This document shows positions 7,456-9,013 of a DNA stretch of 9,013 nt, in pieces (positions within the stretch are counted from its first letter, which is position 1; each line of letters opens with the position of its first letter). This DNA is from Bacteroidota bacterium (GTDB lineage Bacteria > Bacteroidota > Bacteroidia > B-17B0 > B-17BO): NCBI GenBank assembly GCA_025356715.1, contig JANXRU010000238.1:1-9013 (forward strand). Reading direction: 5' to 3'. A program made the position numbers and the translations under genes. The notes beneath the pieces were generated by a model that had not been told where the DNA came from, ran no database searches, and saw only the letters and a program-made list of their open reading frames with translations.

Positions 7456-8037
7456 TTATAAGTAAGTTAATCGTTGTATAAATAAAAAAGTAGCTATTAG
7501 TAAAACAGTTGAAGAGACAACAATGTTCCAAACGGTTGTTTTAAGCTTTGTAAAGCTAATTAAAAAAACAGAAAGAAAAAGCATACTTAATACAATACAT
7601 AATTGTCCAATTTCTAAACCTATATTAAATGATAATAGAGGCAATAAAATGCTTTCTTCCTTCCCTAATAAGGATTTTAGTATATATGAAAAGCCCATAC
7701 CATGTACAAAACCAAATACTAATGCGAGAACATAATTAAACTTATAATTAGCTTCTGGTTTAGCTCTTAAAAATAAATTAACTAAACAAGTTACTTCAAT
7801 TGTTGCAGGGATTAAAACTTCGATAATAGATTGTTTGACAGTAATTAGGTGAAATACACTAAAGGCTAACGTAAAGGAATGCCCAATGGTGAAGGCTGTA
7901 ACGAGAACTAATAAAGGTTTCCATTGTTTAAAGCTAAACGATGCACAAAGCACTATAACATATAAGATATGATCGTAACCATTCCAGTCTAAAATATGTT
8001 GTATGCCAGTGGTAAACCACAACCAAAATTCATTCAC
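7456..8037 (-). CDS. HupE/UreJ-family membrane protein
   Basis: This is a 193-residue, six-helix membrane protein. It has family landmarks: GIQHILDWNGYDHIL (11-25, with H14, D22 and H23), TIGHS (50-54), the acidic E81 in a membrane helix, FGFVHGMGF (108-116) and FNIGLEIGQL (137-146). HupE and UreJ proteins are nickel permeases or accessory proteins of hydrogenase and urease in some bacteria. Members in Bacteroidota are widespread without those enzymes, and neither is seen here, so a metal-transport role is only a family-based guess. The start is GTG (8035-8037): an in-frame stop at 8047-8049 rules out anything much longer, and no earlier ATG is useful. It is the first gene of a pair with the M1 peptidase (4-nt gap) and is divergent from the DUF6702 gene. 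Its promoter must lie within about 8038-8120, overlapping the extended 5' end of that gene. Confidence 0.9.
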   Translation of the reverse strand: MNEFWLWFTTGIQHILDWNGYDHILYVIVLCASFSFKQWKPLLVLVTAFTIGHSFTLAFSVFHLITVKQSIIEVLIPATIEVTCLVNLFLRAKPEANYKFNYVLALVFGFVHGMGFSYILKSLLGKEESILLPLLSFNIGLEIGQLCIVLSMLFLSVFLISFTKLKTTVWNIVVSSTVLLIATFLFIQRLTYL

Positions 8038-8043
8038 TTTTAA

Positions 8044-8607
8044 ATGCTATTTTTGTATATGTTAAAAATAAAGGTAAAACCAATAACTCATTTAAAAATT
8101 ACACCTGCGGTAAAAGGGATGTTAGTGACGGCACTTGTTATTGTTTTTAGTTCTTTTTACACGTTAAAACATCCATTTTATATGAGTGTGGTAGATATAA
8201 AGCAAGATGCGACTAAACAAAATCTTCATATAAGCGTGAGGTTATTTACTAATGATTTTGAAGAAGCTCTCCGAAAACTTACTGCCAAATCTATCGATAT
8301 ATTAAATCCTAAAAATAAAATAGAAACAGATTCTTTAGTATTTAATTATATTAAGCAACGATTAAGTATACAGGTGAATTCTAAAAAACAATATTTAAAA
8401 TTTATTGGATATGAAAAAGAAGAAGAATCTGTCTGGGCTTATTTAGAAATACAAAAGTGTACCAAGCCAAAAACGATAGTAATTGATACAAAACTCCTAT
8501 ATGACTATTTGCCTCAGCAATTAAATATTGTGCATGCCGAAATAAACGGAATTAAAAAAACCTCCAAAGTAACGAACCCTGATAGTAAAATAGAGTTCAG
8601 TTTTTGA
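8044..8607 (+). CDS. DUF6702-family secreted protein (start probably at 8119)
   Basis: The product matches my recollection of DUF6702, a Bacteroidota family of about 160 residues with no known function. After a hydrophobic segment comes HPFYMSVVDI, then the pattern ISVRLFTNDFEEALRK, a lysine-rich beta-type middle and the C-terminal pattern QQLNIVHAEINGIKK. It looks like a small exported beta-sandwich. The longest frame from 8044 gives 187 residues. I favour the ATG at 8119-8121 (162 residues). It removes 25 unusual residues, matches family length, puts the hydrophobic signal at the N-terminus, and frees an 81-nt divergent promoter region shared with hupE. A TATTTTTG at 8048-8055 would also start transcription downstream of the upstream ATG, but it lacks a TTG at the right distance. 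An ATG at 8059 is a third choice. The gene ends in a probable terminator. Confidence 0.82.
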   Translation: MLFLYMLKIKVKPITHLKITPAVKGMLVTALVIVFSSFYTLKHPFYMSVVDIKQDATKQNLHISVRLFTNDFEEALRKLTAKSIDILNPKNKIETDSLVFNYIKQRLSIQVNSKKQYLKFIGYEKEEESVWAYLEIQKCTKPKTIVIDTKLLYDYLPQQLNIVHAEINGIKKTSKVTNPDSKIEFSF

Positions 8608-8616
8608 AGGTTTTTT
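8555..8616 (+). terminator. Possible terminator overlapping the end of the DUF6702 gene
   Basis: AAAAAACCTCCAAA (8555-8568) can pair with TTTGAAGGTTTTTT (8603-8616), giving 14 positions with one mismatch and a T-tract at the end. The loop is long (34 nt) and the right arm covers the stop codon at 8605-8607. The arms are convincing, but the loop size lowers confidence. Confidence 0.4.
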
Positions 8617-8651
8617 CTTATTAAAGTTAGTATATAAATCTATACGTCGAC

Positions 8652-8781
8652 TTATAAAACGATGATTTTTTCTGTACGGAAAGTAGTCCCATCAAATAAT
8701 TTGACAATGTAAATTCCTTTTAGGATTAGAATATATATCAACATCATAAGAAGATGCTTTCTTATTAATTGCTGCTTGTAT
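8652..8781 (-). pseudogene. Remnant of a type IX secretion C-terminal sorting domain
   Basis: On the minus strand one frame (8781-8722) reads a short linker and then YDVDIYSNP, which resembles the opening of a T9SS type A sorting domain (V.IYPNP). A second frame, from about 8720 to the stop at 8652-8654, reads KGIYIVKLFDG and ends in EKIIVL, which resembles the closing strands of the same domain. The two pieces meet around 8718-8724. They are out of frame, and the roughly 40-50 residues that normally lie between them are missing. The first frame is closed by a stop at 8782-8784, so nothing of the cargo protein remains in frame. This is best read as the last trace of a decayed secreted-protein gene. 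It lies between two live genes and is not linked to the M1 peptidase. Confidence 0.6.
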
Positions 8782-8813
8782 TCACGCCAAGGGGTGATTG
8801 ATTCTTTATAGTT

Positions 8814-8833
8814 TATCCTGAGTGGAGTCGAAG
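8814..8833. repeat. Possible dispersed intergenic repeat copy
   Basis: CCTGAGTGGAGTCGAAG (8817-8833) resembles a short sequence, CCTGAGCGGAGTCGAAG, that I recall as scattered through intergenic DNA of many Bacteroidota genomes. Only one clear copy is in the window, so repetition cannot be shown here. It is GC-richer than its surroundings. Confidence 0.35.
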
Positions 8834-8879
8834 TATTAAGGGAAAAAATAAAAAACTAGCTTACAAAAAATCACTAGCA

Positions 8880-9013
8880 TTACATCGCAGCCATCAATAA
8901 ATTAATATCTTTAAAGGGAAGATTAAATGTTTCTCCTAAAAACTGATTGGTTAGAATGCCATTATAAATATAAACGCCATTACGCACACCAGCATCTTTT
9001 CTTACAAGACTGT
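8880..9013 (-). CDS. C-terminal end of a probable alanine dehydrogenase (partial)
   Basis: Read from the right edge on the minus strand, 43 codons followed by TAA (8880-8882) encode a protein tail containing GVRNGVYIYNGILTN, then ETFNLPFKDINLLMAAM. This resembles the C-terminus of the NAD-dependent alanine dehydrogenases of Bacteroidota (AlaDH/PNT family), which interconvert L-alanine and pyruvate plus ammonia. Only the tail is present; the Rossmann domain and catalytic residues lie outside the window, so the name rests on recalled similarity. It points towards the T9SS remnant and converges on the DUF6702 gene. No hairpin terminator was seen directly after its stop. Confidence 0.6.
   Translation of the reverse strand, partial: SLVRKDAGVRNGVYIYNGILTNQFLGETFNLPFKDINLLMAAM

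Noticed and set aside
7523..7735. Plus-strand open frame of 70 codons inside hupE
   Set aside because: Antisense to helices and motifs of a recognised family; no supporting signals.
8048..8055. TATTTTTG as a -7 box for the DUF6702 gene
   Set aside because: It fits TAnnTTTG, but no TTG lies 17-20 nt upstream and such T-rich octamers are common here; kept only as a note in the gene entry.

Overview
The window looks like chromosomal DNA of a member of the Bacteroidota, probably in or near the Flavobacteriia. The evidence is AT-rich sequence, promoters of the Bacteroidota type (TTG, 17-19 nt, TAnnTTTG), signal peptides ending in A|Q, starts without Shine-Dalgarno sites, and gene families typical of the phylum (TPR-SpoIIE phosphatase, BshA, DUF6702, a remnant of a type IX secretion sorting domain). 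No rRNA, tRNA, CRISPR array or intact transposase gene was seen.

Left part (1-2640, minus strand): a probable two-gene transcript starts at a good promoter at 2604-2633. The first gene encodes a membrane-anchored sensor-type phosphatase: signal peptide, five to six 40-residue TPRs, one membrane helix, coiled coil, and a SpoIIE/PP2C domain with all metal ligands. After a 44-nt gap comes a secreted TPR protein with 34-residue repeats, cut off by the left edge. Together they suggest a sensing and signalling module, with its input unknown.

Middle (2641-5099): a long gene-poor gap holds what looks like a small decayed or non-autonomous mobile element (about 330 bp). It has inverted ends, a possible flanking direct repeat, a 63-codon ORF and a strong terminator. 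Its right edge abuts the promoter of plsY (membrane glycerol-3-phosphate acyltransferase, first acylation of phospholipid synthesis, TTG start). plsY converges on bshA, the glycosyltransferase that starts bacillithiol synthesis.

Right part (5100-8607): hupE (HupE/UreJ-type membrane protein, GTG start) and a large secreted M1 zinc metallopeptidase form a tight minus-strand pair with a 4-nt gap. A DUF6702 secreted protein is divergent from hupE. This trio is the most interesting neighbourhood here. The secreted DUF6702 protein plus the small membrane HupE may be a split counterpart of the two-domain HupE/UreJ proteins of other bacteria.

Right edge (8608-9013): a probable terminator, a frameshifted and internally deleted remnant of a type IX secretion C-terminal sorting domain, a short sequence resembling a dispersed intergenic repeat, and the last 43 codons of a probable alanine dehydrogenase gene entering from the right on the minus strand. 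I found no clearly new multi-gene system. The best leads are the mini-element at 2768-3099 and the DUF6702/HupE/M1 locus.
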